Under the pieces are notes generated by a model, which worked only from the letters and a program-made list of their open reading frames with translations, had not been told where the DNA came from and searched no databases. From JBMNNU01 sp050942695 (lineage in GTDB: Bacteria; Chloroflexota; UBA6077): 12,831 nt of DNA. Location of the stretch: assembly GCA_050942695.1 (NCBI GenBank), contig JBMNNU010000079.1:1-12831 (forward strand), read 5' to 3'. The translations under genes were made by a program, and so were the position numbers. Of the stretch, positions 7,003 to 12,831 are shown in pieces (the stretch's first letter is position 1; each line of letters begins with the position of its first letter).

Positions 7003-7026
7003 CTGCCATATACATAGGCGGTAGGG
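7003..7026. terminator. weak hairpin in the convergent gap between rhomboid and rpoD
   Basis: In the 113-bp gap between the two converging genes, TACC-T-GCC pairs with GGCGGTA (a seven-pair stem with one bulged T and a loop of about nine bases). No clear T-run follows on either strand. I see nothing else in this gap. Its role as a terminator is only suggested by position. Confidence 0.25.
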
Positions 7027-7072
7027 CAAAGCGATGTGTATCAGTATAAGACGTAGAATTCTGGAAGCTGGC

Positions 7073-8155
7073 TTATCCGAGGTAACTGCGCAGAGCCTTG
7101 GCTACCGAGGGGTGGCGCAGCTTTTCGAGAGCCTTGGCCTCTATCTGCCGCACACGCTCACGGGTAATGCCCAGCACATCCCCTATCTTCTCCAGGGGAT
7201 ACACGTGGCCGTTACCCAACCCAAAACGTAATTGCAACACCAACTGCTCGCGTGGAGTCAGCACAGACCCCAACGCCTCCTGAGTCTCCCGCTTCAGCAG
7301 CATCTCGTACACAGCATCCTCCGGATGCTGTGAGACCTCGTCAGCCACCAGGTCGGCTAGCTCCGATTCCTCTTCTTGCCCAATGGGGGATTCCAGGGAT
7401 GAGGGAACATGGGCGGCTTTGATAGCATCCCGCACCTTCTGGACGTTCACACCCAGAGCCGTTGCCAGCTCATCCTCCGTAGGCTCTCGTCCCAGCTCCT
7501 GAGTGAGCTTCTGAGTAACCTGATTCATCTTGGTAATCGCCTCCCCCATGTGGACGGGGAGCCGGATGGTCCTTGCCTTGTCGGCGATAGAACGGGTTAC
7601 CGCCTGCCGTATCCACCAGGTGGCATAGGTAGAAAACTTAAAACCTTTGCGCCAATCGTACTTCTGAACGGCGCGCATAAGACCAATGTTTCCCTCCTGG
7701 ATCAGGTCGAGGAGCGGCAGCCCCCGGCCTGTGTAGCGCTTAGCGACGCTGACCACCAGCCTGAGGTTGGACATGATAAACTTTTCGAGGGCTTCGGAAT
7801 CGCCCTGTTCGATTCGCTTTGCCAGTTCAACCTCTTGTTCCGCGGTCAGCAGGGGGACATCTGCGATGTCTCGCATATACGATAAGAGGGGGTCTTCGTT
7901 GACGACGTGGCCGGCCGCTTCCAGTTCATCTAACTCTCTATCCAGGGTGTTGTCTTCCTGAGCAGCCACCTCTTCGTCATCGGACTCGACCACCTCGATG
8001 CCCTCTTCCAACAGGACGTGGTCTACGGCTTCCACCATGGCCGGATCGGCGGTCCCCAGGTAGGACTCTATGTCGTCTACGCTGAGATAACCCCGTTCTT
8101 TCCCTTTGGAGATCAGATCATCAATATCCAGTTCGGGTCCCTTGCCCCTCGCCAT
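7073..8155 (-). CDS. rpoD: primary RNA polymerase sigma factor, RpoD/SigA
   Basis: A 360-residue housekeeping sigma factor that directs RNA polymerase to -10/-35 promoters. A diverged region 1.1-like segment (about 8-60) is followed by an acidic linker, region 1.2 (about 87-118), region 2 with the core-binding and -10-melting block (about 125-203, including DLIQEGNIGLMRAVQKYD and the aromatic FSTYATWWIRQA), region 3 (about 205-280), and region 4 with LTPREQLVLQLRFGL and the helix-turn-helix GDVLGITRERVRQIEAKAL (about 299-350). The length fits a primary sigma without the large non-conserved insertion of E. coli sigma-70. The ATG at 8155 has a G-rich GGGGG 7 nt upstream. The gene lies last in a long minus-strand run of envelope genes; a 133-bp gap suggests its own promoter, but I could not place one. 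Confidence 0.96.
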   Translation of the reverse strand: MARGKGPELDIDDLISKGKERGYLSVDDIESYLGTADPAMVEAVDHVLLEEGIEVVESDDEEVAAQEDNTLDRELDELEAAGHVVNEDPLLSYMRDIADVPLLTAEQEVELAKRIEQGDSEALEKFIMSNLRLVVSVAKRYTGRGLPLLDLIQEGNIGLMRAVQKYDWRKGFKFSTYATWWIRQAVTRSIADKARTIRLPVHMGEAITKMNQVTQKLTQELGREPTEDELATALGVNVQKVRDAIKAAHVPSSLESPIGQEEESELADLVADEVSQHPEDAVYEMLLKRETQEALGSVLTPREQLVLQLRFGLGNGHVYPLEKIGDVLGITRERVRQIEAKALEKLRHPSVAKALRSYLG

Positions 8156-8288
8156 CAGGATACCCCCGGCCCATGGTCTGTTACCTAAGTCTATCTTGTT
8201 CCCGAAAACTTGCCCTCAACCCCGGTTTCGAGGCGATAACGGCCTCCGAGACCGGTCTTCTATAAGCTCGCGCGCTCGGAAGCGAGTC

Positions 8289-9353
8289 TCAGGTCGGCAA
8301 GATATGTGCCCCCATCGATGCCAGGTCGGTCGACCGGACATGTTGCCGAGCCCAATCCAACAGCATGCCTAACCCCCGTTTCACCGGTATCTCGGGGGCC
8401 CAGCGGAGGTCACCCATCGCCCTCCGGATATCGCTCACATATACACGCTGATCTCCTGGCCGCCAATCGTCGTAAACCACCTCCAGCCGCCTATCTAACA
8501 TCCCCTCCAACAACAGCAGCAGTTGTCGAAGCGAGATCACATTCCCGGGGCCACCCCCCAGGTTGTAAACTTTCCCTCGCGTCACATCTATCCTCTGAAC
8601 AGCCTGGTCGAAGGCTCGAACCAGATCTGCAACGTGTAGAGTATCTCTGGACTGGAAGCCATCCCCAAAGATGGTTATGGGGCGCCCGAGGAGAGCGGAG
8701 AAAACGAAATGAGCCAGCCAACCCTGGTCCTCGTTGCCGAACTGGTGAGGTCCGTATATACAGGATTGGCGGAAAACCACTGTAGGTAGTCCGTAAAGCC
8801 GAGCATAGTCCCGAACGTACTGATCGGCAGAGCCCTTGGAGCAGCCATAGGGGGAGCAGAAGTCCAAAGGCCAATCCTCTGGAACCCCAAATGGCAAATC
8901 CTGCAGGGTGTAGCCTCCACCGGAAAGGTTGATCCTCACCCCGCTCAGCTTCCCGTAAACCTTGTTACTAGAAGAGAAAACGACGATGGGGAGATGCCTT
9001 GACTCGCGGGCTGCTTCCAGCAAATTTAAGGTCCCCAGGGCATTGACTTCGAAATCGTGGCGGGGGTCCAAGACAGACGCGGTAACAGCCACCTGAGAGG
9101 CCAGATGGAATACGACATCAGCGTCTGCAACTGCTCTCCTTAGCTCCGCGTAATCGCGAACGTCGGCAACGACGGTCTCCAACTGCCTGCCCCCCAGCGA
9201 CTCCAGCCACCCGAGATTGATTTCCGCGCCGCTTCTAGAAAGGTTATCGAAAATCCGAACCCTTCTACCCTGGGACAGATAGTAATATCCCAAATTGCTG
9301 CCGATGAAGCCGGCCCCTCCTGTTATCAGGATCAAGCCCTGTCTCCTATCCAT
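8289..9353 (-). CDS. NAD-dependent sugar epimerase, CDP-paratose 2-epimerase-like (extended SDR)
   Basis: A 354-residue extended short-chain dehydrogenase/reductase that should modify a nucleotide sugar. The NAD site TGGAGFIG (11-18), the SSSNKVYG strand (127-134) and the catalytic Y169-x3-K173 are all intact. The stretch SPYGCSKGSADQYVRDYAR and the IYGPHQFGNEDQGW block closely resemble CDP-paratose/CDP-tyvelose 2-epimerases (RfbE), rather than the UDP-glucose 4-epimerases, in which the block after the YxxxK differs. The exact sugar is inferred only from resemblance. The ATG at 9353 has GGAG 7 nt upstream; an upstream GTG at 9377 would add eight residues. It follows the gmhB remnant and probably has its own promoter, and it ends 133 bp before rpoD. 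It should supply a sugar donor for a surface glycan. Confidence 0.88.
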   Translation of the reverse strand: MDRRQGLILITGGAGFIGSNLGYYYLSQGRRVRIFDNLSRSGAEINLGWLESLGGRQLETVVADVRDYAELRRAVADADVVFHLASQVAVTASVLDPRHDFEVNALGTLNLLEAARESRHLPIVVFSSSNKVYGKLSGVRINLSGGGYTLQDLPFGVPEDWPLDFCSPYGCSKGSADQYVRDYARLYGLPTVVFRQSCIYGPHQFGNEDQGWLAHFVFSALLGRPITIFGDGFQSRDTLHVADLVRAFDQAVQRIDVTRGKVYNLGGGPGNVISLRQLLLLLEGMLDRRLEVVYDDWRPGDQRVYVSDIRRAMGDLRWAPEIPVKRGLGMLLDWARQHVRSTDLASMGAHILPT

Positions 9354-9398
9354 CGACACACTCCGCCCCCCAATCACAATGCTAATGATGCATACGGT

Positions 9399-9427
9399 AT
9401 TTTACCTAAAGGACATGGATCTGATAA
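9399..9427 (-). promoter_or_regulatory. candidate sigma-70 promoter for the epimerase gene
   Basis: On the minus strand TTATCA (9427-9422, four of six to TTGACA) is followed after exactly 17 nt by TAAAAT (9404-9399, five of six to TATAAT). It ends 45 nt before the ATG of the epimerase and lies in the debris downstream of the truncated gmhB. No experimental support is implied. Confidence 0.45.
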
Positions 9428-9454
9428 ATCCGACCTTCTCCAGCGGTCTAGCCT

Positions 9455-9622
9455 CTACCAGCTTCTCTTCCACCAGAATCCGTCGAACCGCAACCCCCAC
9501 CGCGTCAGCTCCGCCAGGGCTTCGATGGCTCGAGGCAGAAAGACGAACTCGCTCCAAGCTTTAACGTGGTCACCCCTGTTGCGGTTGATTACGCCGTCAC
9601 GGTCGATAAACACAGTCTTCAA
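9455..9622 (-). pseudogene. gmhB: gmhB remnant: N-terminal piece of D,D-heptose 1,7-bisphosphate phosphatase
   Basis: The first ~45 residues match the start of HAD-superfamily GmhB/histidinol-phosphatase proteins: VFIDRDGVIN with the nucleophile D7 and D9 (motif I), then RNRGDHVKAW, EFVFLP and AIEALAELTRWGLR. The family should continue with the VVTNQSG motif and about 130 more residues, including motifs III and IV. Here the frame passes instead through an unrelated aromatic/basic tail (residues 47-55) to a TAG at 9455. A full protein has about 180 residues, so this one lacks most of the catalytic machinery and is almost surely inactive. The TTG start at 9622 has GAGG 7 nt upstream and follows the gmhA stop by 3 nt, so the translation signals survive. 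The break looks like a deletion followed by unrelated sequence, rather than a single frameshift. Confidence 0.75.
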
Positions 9623-9625
9623 CCG

Positions 9626-10228
9626 CTAGCCTCGCTTTCGAGTACCTCCATCCCCGCTCGCTGCCACCGCTACCATCTCCGCCTCGCGCAGGGCGACTGA
9701 GATGACGTGGTCGAGGATAAGGTGAGCATCCTCCGCCTGCTCTATCCGTCGGCTGGGCACAACTATGCTTATGTCAACATTATTCTTAAGCTTGCCGCCA
9801 GGCCGCCCGGTGAACCCTACGGTCCGAGCCCCCCTAGCCTTTGCTGCCTTTACAGCTCTCAACACGTTAGAGGAGTTGCCGCTCCCGCTGACGGCGATCA
9901 CCAGGTCCCCTGACTGGAGTAGGTTGGTCAATTGCTCCGCAAAGACGTCTTCATAGGATGTATCGTTGGCCCAGGCCGTGATCAAGGATACGTTGTCCGC
10001 GAGCGAGATCGCCCTGATCCGCCTGACGCCGGGGACAATAGAGGTCTTCGCCAGGTCAGTAGCCATGTGAGAGGCCAGCGCGGCGCTGCCCCCGTTGCCC
10101 AATATAAAAACCTGCCCATTCCGGTCTCTGGTCTCCTGAATAGCCTGCACCACCTGCCAGATCTTCTCTCTGGGCAGGGCATCTACCATCTCAACCACTT
10201 CTTTCAGGTAGCGTTCGATCGGATCCAC
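9626..10228 (-). CDS. gmhA: SIS-domain phosphoheptose isomerase, GmhA-like
   Basis: A 200-residue SIS-domain protein of the GmhA type, which converts sedoheptulose 7-phosphate to D-glycero-D-manno-heptose 7-phosphate, the first step to NDP-heptose. Visible hallmarks are GNGGSAA (44-50) with ASHMATDL after it, the phosphate-binding SGSGNSSNV (114-122), and QAEDAH with H169 near the C-terminus, matching the region with the catalytic His of characterised enzymes. The length fits the family (about 190-200). The GTG at 10228 has AAGGA 7 nt upstream and matches the usual N-terminus; the frame is open to 10372 but that stretch does not resemble a GmhA protein. The next gene down is the gmhB remnant, 3 nt away, so an operon order gmhA-gmhB is retained although gmhB is dead. 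The enzyme could act on a related sugar phosphate. Confidence 0.85.
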   Translation of the reverse strand: MDPIERYLKEVVEMVDALPREKIWQVVQAIQETRDRNGQVFILGNGGSAALASHMATDLAKTSIVPGVRRIRAISLADNVSLITAWANDTSYEDVFAEQLTNLLQSGDLVIAVSGSGNSSNVLRAVKAAKARGARTVGFTGRPGGKLKNNVDISIVVPSRRIEQAEDAHLILDHVISVALREAEMVAVAASGDGGTRKRG

Positions 10229-10302
10229 AGCTTGTTCCTTACCGGCTATCACCTTCAGCCTACAGCTTTCGACTCCATCTCGATGAATCCGAGACGTTCT
10301 CG

Positions 10303-10331
10303 ATAATGCTGCTATTCCAACAGAGCAACAA
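10303..10331 (-). promoter_or_regulatory. weak candidate promoter for gmhA
   Basis: On the minus strand TTGTTG (10331-10326) and CATTAT (10308-10303) are separated by 17 nt, with the -10 about 75 nt before the GTG start. Both hexamers are imperfect. Confidence 0.25.
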
Positions 10332-10411
10332 CTATGCCGTTTCGGCCATGGCAAGGCATGGTTCACAGACAAAGTAACAGTCTACCGAAGGTGGGCCTTC
10401 CCTAGACTGTC

Positions 10412-10570
10412 ATGCCCGACCTGATCGGGCATCCAGGGGTCCACGTTGTCGTGTAGGGTGGCCTCACGAGTAGATGGGAGATCACTGGCCCCCGCTTTCG
10501 CGGGGGTGACGAAAGAGAATCCGGGGGTGATGAAAAAAGAGGTTGGGGGGTGACGAAGGAGATGAAATGG
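10412..10570. repeat. dispersed palindromic (REP-like) intergenic repeat with hairpins and short tandem units
   Basis: The gap between the flippase-like gene and gmhA holds two perfect hairpins: ATGCCCGA (10412-10419) with TCGGGCAT (10425-10432), and CCCCCGC (10489-10495) with GCGGGGG (10500-10506) around TTTC. Three imperfect units starting GGGGGTGA(C/T)GAA follow at 10502, 10523 and 10546 with a spacing of about 21-23 nt. The wording (GCCCGACCTGATCGGGC, CCCGCTTTCGCGGG, GTGACGAA) is that of a widespread class of intergenic palindromic repeats found in many copies in bacterial genomes, often misread as short proteins. It could stabilise or terminate transcripts from the flippase-like gene; it has no transposase of its own. 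Confidence 0.65.
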
Positions 10571-11638
10571 TCACCCTCTAGCTTCTTGCGTGGCGTCAAT
10601 TGCGGGGTCGTTGCTTTCGATACCCTCTCGCCAACCCATCAGGGTGAGCCCACGTCGCCAAAGGGCAAAAGCGCCAATAAGCCCCACCGGCAGGATCCAG
10701 AGAAGATGCATCACCACCCCGTAGCCGAGGGCAATCTCCCGTTCCACCCCATAAGCGCCCAGGGCTAACACCACAAGGTAGTGGTAAACCCCCACGTAAC
10801 CGGGAGAAGAGGGGACCACCATCCCCAGGTTGGTGAGCGCAACAGCCATGGCCGCGGCCCACAATGGAGCCTGTATGTGAAAAGAAAGCATCCCAAAGTA
10901 GAAAATGAAGACATTTATTAGCCATATAGCCAGAGTTGCGGCCACGATTTTCGCAAACGACCCTTTGCCCCTCAGCCCTTCCAAGCCAAGACAGAGCGCC
11001 TCCGCCCATTTTTCCGCAATCGCCTTGCCGGGGAAGTTTGGAAGGATCGCTAAAAGTTTAAAAAACAGAGATCGACCCCAAGGATACGCCATAGCCACAG
11101 AAACCCCTAGCAGGCCTACCCCTCCAATCCCAACCAGCAGGCCCGACTGGCCCACCCACGCTGGCAGGTCGGCCGTGGGCAATACAATCGCCAGCAGCAG
11201 GGCTACCGCCACCACGTCTAACACCCTATCAACCGCCACTGTAGATAGCACCGCAATGGCACTCACTCTCTCCATCCTCGCAAGGAAGTAAATCCTGGCC
11301 AACTCCCCCAATCGCCCCGGAAGCACTGTCGAGACGAGGTAGCCGACGCAGATGCTGTAGAGAAGGTTGATGGATGAAGTCTTCCCTGTCGGAAGCAACA
11401 ACAATTGCCACTTGATCACCTTGATCCAGACATCAATCAAAACAGCAAGAAGGGCTGGAAGGAGCCACCAGTAATCGGCCCCCTGCAGAGTCGACCAGAA
11501 CTGAGCCCACTCCAGATTCCACAGCAGCAACACCAGGCAGCCGAGACTGATTACTATTCCCAGCGCGGTTCTCAACAAACCTGGACCCGAGCCCTTACTG
11601 CTCGTTCTTGTTGCTGGCTTGTTGTCATTCATCTCCAT
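10571..11638 (-). CDS. flippase-like / lysylphosphatidylglycerol synthase TM-domain protein (UPF0104, AglD-like)
   Basis: A 355-residue integral membrane protein with about eight hydrophobic helices, of the LPG_synthase_TM (UPF0104/AglD) family. The family signatures are LPGRLGELARIYFL (107-119), the DR motif in VAVDRVLDV (D137, R138, D141) and VPSSPGYVGVYHY (275-287) near the C-terminal end. Members occur as the membrane part of MprF and as AglD-related proteins of glycolipid and glycoprotein assembly; the single-domain forms have been suggested to flip or transfer lipid-linked sugars. It is encoded among sugar-nucleotide genes, which fits that role. The ATG at 11638 was kept; the ATG at residue 3 (11632) has GGTGAG 6 nt upstream and is an equally good start. 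The C-terminal tail (about 335-355) is hydrophilic and short, and no LPG synthase catalytic domain is attached. Confidence 0.88.
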   Translation of the reverse strand: MEMNDNKPATRTSSKGSGPGLLRTALGIVISLGCLVLLLWNLEWAQFWSTLQGADYWWLLPALLAVLIDVWIKVIKWQLLLLPTGKTSSINLLYSICVGYLVSTVLPGRLGELARIYFLARMERVSAIAVLSTVAVDRVLDVVAVALLLAIVLPTADLPAWVGQSGLLVGIGGVGLLGVSVAMAYPWGRSLFFKLLAILPNFPGKAIAEKWAEALCLGLEGLRGKGSFAKIVAATLAIWLINVFIFYFGMLSFHIQAPLWAAAMAVALTNLGMVVPSSPGYVGVYHYLVVLALGAYGVEREIALGYGVVMHLLWILPVGLIGAFALWRRGLTLMGWREGIESNDPAIDATQEARG

Positions 11639-11740
11639 CTCACCGATACCGTTCTCAAAAGATCCCAGTATTCATCGCAATCTACCGCCTCTGGCTTCGT
11701 TATCTGAGTCCTGCTTAGACCTATCGGCTTTGTTTGCTCG

Positions 11741-12481
11741 TTACCCATCCGTGGTTTCCAACAATCCCCAGTACCGGCCCAATCTCGATACATCCTCCTG
11801 GGATTTCTGATAGCTCTCTGGGGTTCCAATATCCAGCAGATAGCCATCCAGCAGCCTCGCAAACAGGGGCACTCCCTCACTCAACAAGCGAGGTATCAGG
11901 TCGTGGCCAAAATCGTAATAGCTATTGGCTGGGATCTGTTCAATGACCGAGGCCTCAACCAGGTAGATGCCTGCACTGACCAATCGCCCCTGGATCTCCC
12001 CCGGCCTCGGCTTCTCTACGAACCGCAGCACCCGCCCCCGTTCATCTAGCTGCACGACCCCTTTGGAGGAAGGATCGTCCACCTCCATCAGCCCGATAGT
12101 CACTGCCGAGCCACTGGATCTGTGCAGCTTTACCAAAGGTTCCAGATCCACATCCAGAAGCATGTCCCCATAAACCACAAGGAATGGCGAACTCAGAAAC
12201 CCCTCCAGCTTCTTGGCAGCGCCAGCCGAACCCAGGATAGGGTCTTCGTAGGAGTAGGTGATCTGGACACCGAAACGGCTCCCATCGCCAAGGTAAGCTG
12301 TGATTACCTCCGGCAGGTAGTGCAGATTGATCGCCACATCCCGGATTCCCTGCCCCCGCAGCCAGCGGATAATGTGCACCAGCAGGGGGGCATCTCCCAC
12401 CGGAAGCATCGGCTTAGGACAGGTCAAAGTTAGCGGGCGGAGCCTTGTGCCCTCACCCGCTGCGAGAATCAGGGCTTTCAT
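11741..12481 (-). CDS. sugar-1-phosphate nucleotidyltransferase (HddC/ManC-like)
   Basis: A 246-residue nucleotidyltransferase (NTP_transferase fold) that should join a sugar 1-phosphate to an NTP, giving an NDP-sugar. The signature loop LAAGEGTRLRPLT (6-18) and CPKPMLPV (21-28) are intact, as are VYGDML (103-108, metal-binding Asp), FVEKP (154-158), and the late DIGTPESY (217-224). No LbH hexapeptide-repeat domain is attached, so it is not a bifunctional GlmU type. In the GmhA context it may be an HddC-like guanylyltransferase for heptose or mannose, but the nucleotide and sugar cannot be read from the sequence. The ATG at 12481 fits the family start; an in-frame ATG at 12514 would add eleven residues, and neither has a Shine-Dalgarno at an ideal distance (GGAGG lies 13 nt from the first). 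The larC gene ends 65 nt before it. Confidence 0.87.
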   Translation of the reverse strand: MKALILAAGEGTRLRPLTLTCPKPMLPVGDAPLLVHIIRWLRGQGIRDVAINLHYLPEVITAYLGDGSRFGVQITYSYEDPILGSAGAAKKLEGFLSSPFLVVYGDMLLDVDLEPLVKLHRSSGSAVTIGLMEVDDPSSKGVVQLDERGRVLRFVEKPRPGEIQGRLVSAGIYLVEASVIEQIPANSYYDFGHDLIPRLLSEGVPLFARLLDGYLLDIGTPESYQKSQEDVSRLGRYWGLLETTDG

Positions 12482-12546
12482 CTCGAACCGGCTACCTCCG
12501 ACAGGGTTGCTCATCTCAATGTAGCCGCACGTCCCAGGTTAAATAG

Positions 12547-12831
12547 CTACGCTCTCCTACTGCATGCATCCAGCGCAGCCTGCACTACTTCCACCAGCGG
12601 GAGTCCCTGTTCCCTCGCTACTCTCGCACAATCATCGTATTCGGGCGAACAGTGCTCCCTCCCATCAAACTGCTTGACCTTTACCCTTACATCCCCAAAA
12701 GGAGTGTTCACAGTCTCCACACGTCTCGCGGCTGTAAATCGACTAGTCCTGCTTATCCTCACCCCAAGCGTAGTTGTTTCCTTGAGTATGGCAGCGGCTA
12801 GCTCCCTCTCCTGAGCCAGTGGTGCTATCAC
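12547..12831 (-). CDS. larC: LarC C-terminal part, nickel-pincer cofactor biosynthesis (5' end outside window)
   Basis: The 94 visible residues match the C-terminus of LarC (DUF111), the nickel chelatase that inserts Ni into the pincer-type cofactor of lactate racemase and related racemases/epimerases. Recognisable pieces are KETTTLGVRI, the TPFGDVRVKV segment (visible residues 43-52) and SPEYDDCARVAREQGLPL. The reading frame is still open at the right edge, so the gene continues upstream beyond the window; the first visible codon is a GTG but need not be the start. It is not obviously linked in function to the nucleotidyltransferase that follows 65 nt downstream. LarC is often made from two ORFs by frameshift (LarC1/LarC2); only the C-terminal part is seen here, so this cannot be judged. 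LarB/LarE would be expected elsewhere. Confidence 0.87.
   Translation of the reverse strand: MIAPLAQERELAAAILKETTTLGVRISRTSRFTAARRVETVNTPFGDVRVKVKQFDGREHCSPEYDDCARVAREQGLPLVEVVQAALDACSRRA

Noticed and set aside
8156..8288. Promoter of rpoD
   Set aside because: The gap contains TTGAGG and GATAGA/TTATAG pieces and a palindrome (AGACCGGTCT, 8249-8258), but no -35/-10 pair at an acceptable spacing.
10229..10372. 48-codon extension of GmhA
   Set aside because: It has no resemblance to the family, and GTG at 10228 has a good Shine-Dalgarno and the expected N-terminus.
10502..10570. Possible CRISPR-like tandem repeats
   Set aside because: Only three imperfect GGGGGTGA units about 21-23 nt apart, with no unique spacers and no cas gene nearby.
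10402..10599. Short minus-strand open frame (RKRGP...TTWTPGCPIRSGMTV)
   Set aside because: This is the familiar false protein produced by reading the palindromic intergenic repeat.

Overview
The window looks like a chromosomal segment of an uncultured, free-living bacterium, most likely Chloroflexota. That is an inference from the short primary sigma factor, the envelope-sugar genes and the general protein style; no rRNA or other marker is present to confirm it. I see no tRNA, rRNA, CRISPR array, transposase or phage gene. Genes are tightly packed. At least five of them (plus a gene remnant) seem to start with TTG, each judged from the reading frame and, in most cases, a well-placed Shine-Dalgarno sequence.

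Layout. (1) 1-2396, minus strand: a ketopantoate-reductase-family enzyme (1437-2396), then a polytopic membrane protein with two H-x13-H helices that suggest a di-haem cytochrome b (530-1357), then a 4x[4Fe-4S] ferredoxin of the DmsB/NrfC type (1-516) that runs off the left edge. The last two lie 13 nt apart and look like the electron-transfer part of a redox enzyme whose catalytic subunit would lie outside the window. (2) 2596-5299, plus strand: an MFS exporter-like protein and a long class II aldolase-like protein, ended by a hairpin at 5318-5340. (3) 5349-6029, minus: an unrecognised acidic protein with a small Cys/His cluster. (4) 6258-6959, plus: a rhomboid-family intramembrane serine protease preceded by a perfect 22-bp inverted repeat. 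(5) 7073-12831, minus: a long co-directional run read from the right edge: the C-terminus of LarC, a sugar-1-phosphate nucleotidyltransferase, a flippase-like/LPG-synthase-type membrane protein, a dispersed palindromic repeat, a GmhA-type sugar isomerase, a truncated GmhB phosphatase remnant, a CDP-paratose-2-epimerase-like SDR, and the primary sigma factor RpoD/SigA.

How the genes may work together: GmhA, GmhB and a nucleotidyltransferase are the classic toolkit for NDP-heptose synthesis, and the epimerase and the AglD-like membrane protein fit assembly of a surface glycan or glycolipid. Here GmhB is reduced to its first ~45 residues and no GHMP-type heptose kinase is present, so the pathway encoded locally is broken or completed elsewhere. 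The most notable signals are this decayed gmhB with a new promoter-like sequence lying in its debris, the candidate di-haem membrane protein paired with the ferredoxin, and the aldolase-like protein with large N- and C-terminal additions and an altered phosphate-site motif.
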